Shown here piece by piece: positions 5,082 to 5,910 of a DNA stretch of 5,910 nucleotides. The notes beneath the pieces are model-generated. The model was not told the DNA's origin. It worked only from the letters and a program-made list of their open reading frames with translations, and searched no databases. The stretch is from Methylococcaceae bacterium (GTDB lineage: Bacteria > Pseudomonadota > Gammaproteobacteria > Methylococcales > Methylomonadaceae), in assembly GCA_947484105.1 (NCBI GenBank), contig CANKON010000099.1, positions 1-5,910 of the forward strand, read 5' to 3'. A program made the translations under genes and the position numbers. Position 1 is the stretch's first letter. Every line of letters begins with the position of its first letter.

Positions 5082-5330
5082 ATGAAAGCAGAACTTGATT
5101 TTTCTACAGGTAAGCGCGGGGCAGTGATAAGCGACACGGGCAAAAGTCGAATCACTATTTTTTTGGATAAAGACATTTTAAACGAATTTAAACAACGCGC
5201 CGCCGCGTCGGGAAAAGGCTATCAAACCTTGATTAACGACACATTGAGAGCCGATTTAAAAGACAGTGCCACGCCGTTGACCGTTAAAACATTGCGAAAA
5301 GTGTTACGCGAAGAATTAGCCAGCGCATAA
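5082..5330 (+). CDS. brnA: BrnA family antitoxin (ribbon-helix-helix)
   Basis: An 82-residue antitoxin that pairs with and neutralises BrnT and, as in other BrnTA pairs, should repress their shared promoter by DNA binding. Residues 23-59 form a ribbon-helix-helix (CopG-like) domain: strand RITIFLDKD, helix ILNEFKQRAAASG, then GYQTLINDTLRADL. The C-terminal helix (about 66-80, TVKTLRKVLREEL) and the flexible N-terminal region are the likely toxin-contacting parts. The ribosome-binding site GGAGAGG (5065-5071) lies inside the end of brnT, so the antitoxin has a much better initiation signal than the toxin, which favours antitoxin excess. A structured non-coding stretch follows its stop. Confidence 0.92.
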   Translation: MKAELDFSTGKRGAVISDTGKSRITIFLDKDILNEFKQRAAASGKGYQTLINDTLRADLKDSATPLTVKTLRKVLREELASA

Positions 5331-5342
5331 AAACAAGAATCG

Positions 5343-5377
5343 GCAAGTCGTGAAAGTTTCGCGAAGTCACGGCTTGC
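5343..5377. repeat. Hairpin I after brnA
   Basis: An 11-bp stem: GCAAGTCGTGA (5343-5353) pairs with TCACGGCTTGC (5367-5377) with one G-T wobble, closing a 13-base loop that contains the palindrome TTCGCGAA. The last two bases are shared with hairpin II. Confidence 0.7.
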
Positions 5378-5404
5378 GGGGAAAAAGCACCCCGCGCCTG
5401 CAAA
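5350..5404 (-). repeat. Conserved block set, right copy (inverted relative to 1349-1385)
   Basis: On the minus strand the blocks TTTGCA (5399-5404), GCGCGGGGT (5389-5397), ACTTCG (5362-5367), GAAAC (5356-5360) and TCAC (5350-5353) occur in the same order as before rep. About 20 extra bases, holding one arm of hairpin II, separate the second and third blocks. Confidence 0.45.
5376..5395. repeat. Hairpin II after brnA
   Basis: A perfect 6-bp stem, GCGGGG (5376-5381) with CCCCGC (5390-5395), around an 8-base AAAAAGCA loop. It resembles the hairpin in the rep insertion (same AAAAAGC loop). Confidence 0.7.
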
Positions 5405-5444
5405 AATACGCCCCCGCCCTTACCGCTGTTCGCTCGCTTCGGGA

Positions 5445-5458
5445 CAAGCCCTTGCTTG
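5445..5458. repeat. Small hairpin III after brnA
   Basis: A 5-bp perfect stem, CAAGC (5445-5449) with GCTTG (5454-5458), with a 4-base loop. Modest on its own; it is listed because it lies in a row of such structures. Confidence 0.45.
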
Positions 5459-5486
5459 CTCTCCGCTCACGGGACGGTTGCATTGT

Positions 5487-5527
5487 GCGGCATGAGAGTC
5501 GCGTTAAATCTCAAACGTTTGTGCCGC
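5487..5527. repeat. Compound inverted repeat IV after brnA
   Basis: GCGGCA (5487-5492) pairs with TGCCGC (5522-5527), and TGAGA (5493-5497) with TCTCA (5509-5513) directly inside. The right arm is bulged, with the bulge mostly made of the perfect 10-base palindrome CAAACGTTTG (5512-5521). Confidence 0.6.
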
Positions 5528-5567
5528 TTGTTTAATTTGAAAAGAGCAAAAACCAAAGCAAAAGATG

Positions 5568-5595
5568 TTGACGTTTTGAAATAAAAACATAAAAT
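5568..5595 (+). promoter_or_regulatory. Sigma-70-type promoter of the right-end gene
   Basis: TTGACG (5568-5573) and TAAAAT (5590-5595) are 16 bases apart, each one base from consensus. Transcription would begin near 5602, giving a leader of about 30 bases with a GGGGG ribosome-binding stretch at 5626-5630. Confidence 0.5.
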
Positions 5596-5634
5596 AAAGA
5601 CGTTATTATGTACTAGCAAAAAAAAGGGGGTTAT

Positions 5635-5910
5635 ATGAATAACGATTTAACCGCGATGGTTATTGGTAATTTGAACAAATTAACCAGAGAAGATGTAAGA
5701 AGCATTTCAGCAAAGATAAATGCTAAGACGGGAAAAGAAGAGTTTGAAATAAATTTAAATGACGGTAGAACTTTAATTCAAACAAATTTTCTTTCTGGAA
5801 TTTCAGAAAGAGCAACTGTCGAACTCCCCGAATTCAAATCAATTACAGAAAGAAATGACGCAATCCGTGAAATGAGTAATCACGGGCGAACCCAAACAGA
5901 AATAGCAAGA
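5635..5910 (+). CDS. Unidentified protein, possibly helix-turn-helix; 3' end outside the window
   Basis: The frame is open for 92 codons from ATG 5635 to the last base of the window, so the gene is truncated by the window edge. The N-terminal 70 residues are charged and show no motif I recognise (TREDVRSISAKINAKTGKEE; a DGRTLIQTNFLSG strand region). The last visible residues, NHGRTQTEIAR (82-92), look like the first helix of a helix-turn-helix of the type G-R-(T/S)-Q-x-E-I-A-R-x-L-G, so a DNA-binding regulator is a reasonable guess. A GGGGG ribosome-binding site ends four bases before the ATG, and a good promoter lies 40-67 bases upstream. It is more AT-rich than the phage-like module and may mark the return to host-type DNA. 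Confidence 0.75.
   Translation, partial: MNNDLTAMVIGNLNKLTREDVRSISAKINAKTGKEEFEINLNDGRTLIQTNFLSGISERATVELPEFKSITERNDAIREMSNHGRTQTEIAR

Larger units (their letters stand above)
5331..5634. other. Structured non-coding stretch after brnA
   Basis: A 304-base stretch with no credible gene. Bases 5343-5527 contain four inverted repeats, two of them overlapping, and a C-rich segment (5408-5420) lies between them. An AT-rich segment with a promoter for the next gene follows. Dense stem-loops of this kind are characteristic of the intergenic region of ssDNA phages and plasmids (complementary-strand origin, packaging signal). The first hairpin could also end brnTA transcription, although no T run follows it. 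Confidence 0.5.

Noticed and set aside
5350..5535. Open frame of 61 codons on the + strand after brnA
   Set aside because: It runs through the overlapping hairpins, starts on GTG without a ribosome-binding site and encodes a low-complexity Arg/Ser/Leu-rich peptide. The base pattern is explained by the inverted repeats.

Overview
The window looks like DNA from a Gram-negative bacterium, probably a gamma- or betaproteobacterium. It carries a signal-peptide-bearing TolC-like protein, a YdjM-type inner-membrane protein and a BrnT/BrnA toxin-antitoxin pair. I cannot name the genus: no rRNA or tRNA is present and I found no neisserial or pasteurellacean DNA-uptake word. All recognisable genes lie on the + strand.

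Left part (1-1240): an AT-rich run of four tightly packed small genes. They encode a three-helix membrane protein, a glycine-rich two-helix membrane protein (start and stop overlap as ATGA), a 63-residue four-cysteine zinc-ribbon protein and a MORN_2-repeat protein. They look like host or accessory genes, with no clear link to what follows.

Middle part (about 1330-4789): a rolling-circle, inovirus-like (filamentous phage-like) module. After a structured non-coding stretch comes a rep gene of the HUH endonuclease type. It is split by a GC-rich insertion of about 112 bp, flanked by TCTCT and removable so that the reading frame is restored exactly. A small acidic protein follows, then an overlapping three-gene unit: a Zot-like P-loop ATPase with a C-terminal membrane anchor, an exported protein resembling one TolC/OEP repeat, and a YdjM-like membrane metal-hydrolase family protein. 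No coat or attachment protein was recognised, so this may be a defective phage, a satellite or plasmid-like relative, or a divergent inovirus.

Right part (4790-5910): a brnT-brnA pair with a start-proximal promoter, then a 304-base non-coding stretch full of hairpins, then the 5' end of an unidentified gene with its own promoter, cut off by the window. The stretch after brnA and the stretch before rep share an ordered set of short sequence blocks in opposite orientation. They could be element ends, or single-strand/double-strand origins.

Working model (inference): Rep replicates the element by rolling circle, the ATPase, TolC-like and YdjM-like proteins form an envelope-associated unit that may export or import single-stranded DNA, and BrnTA stabilises the element. 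The broken rep suggests that this copy is now immobile, unless frameshifting rescues it.
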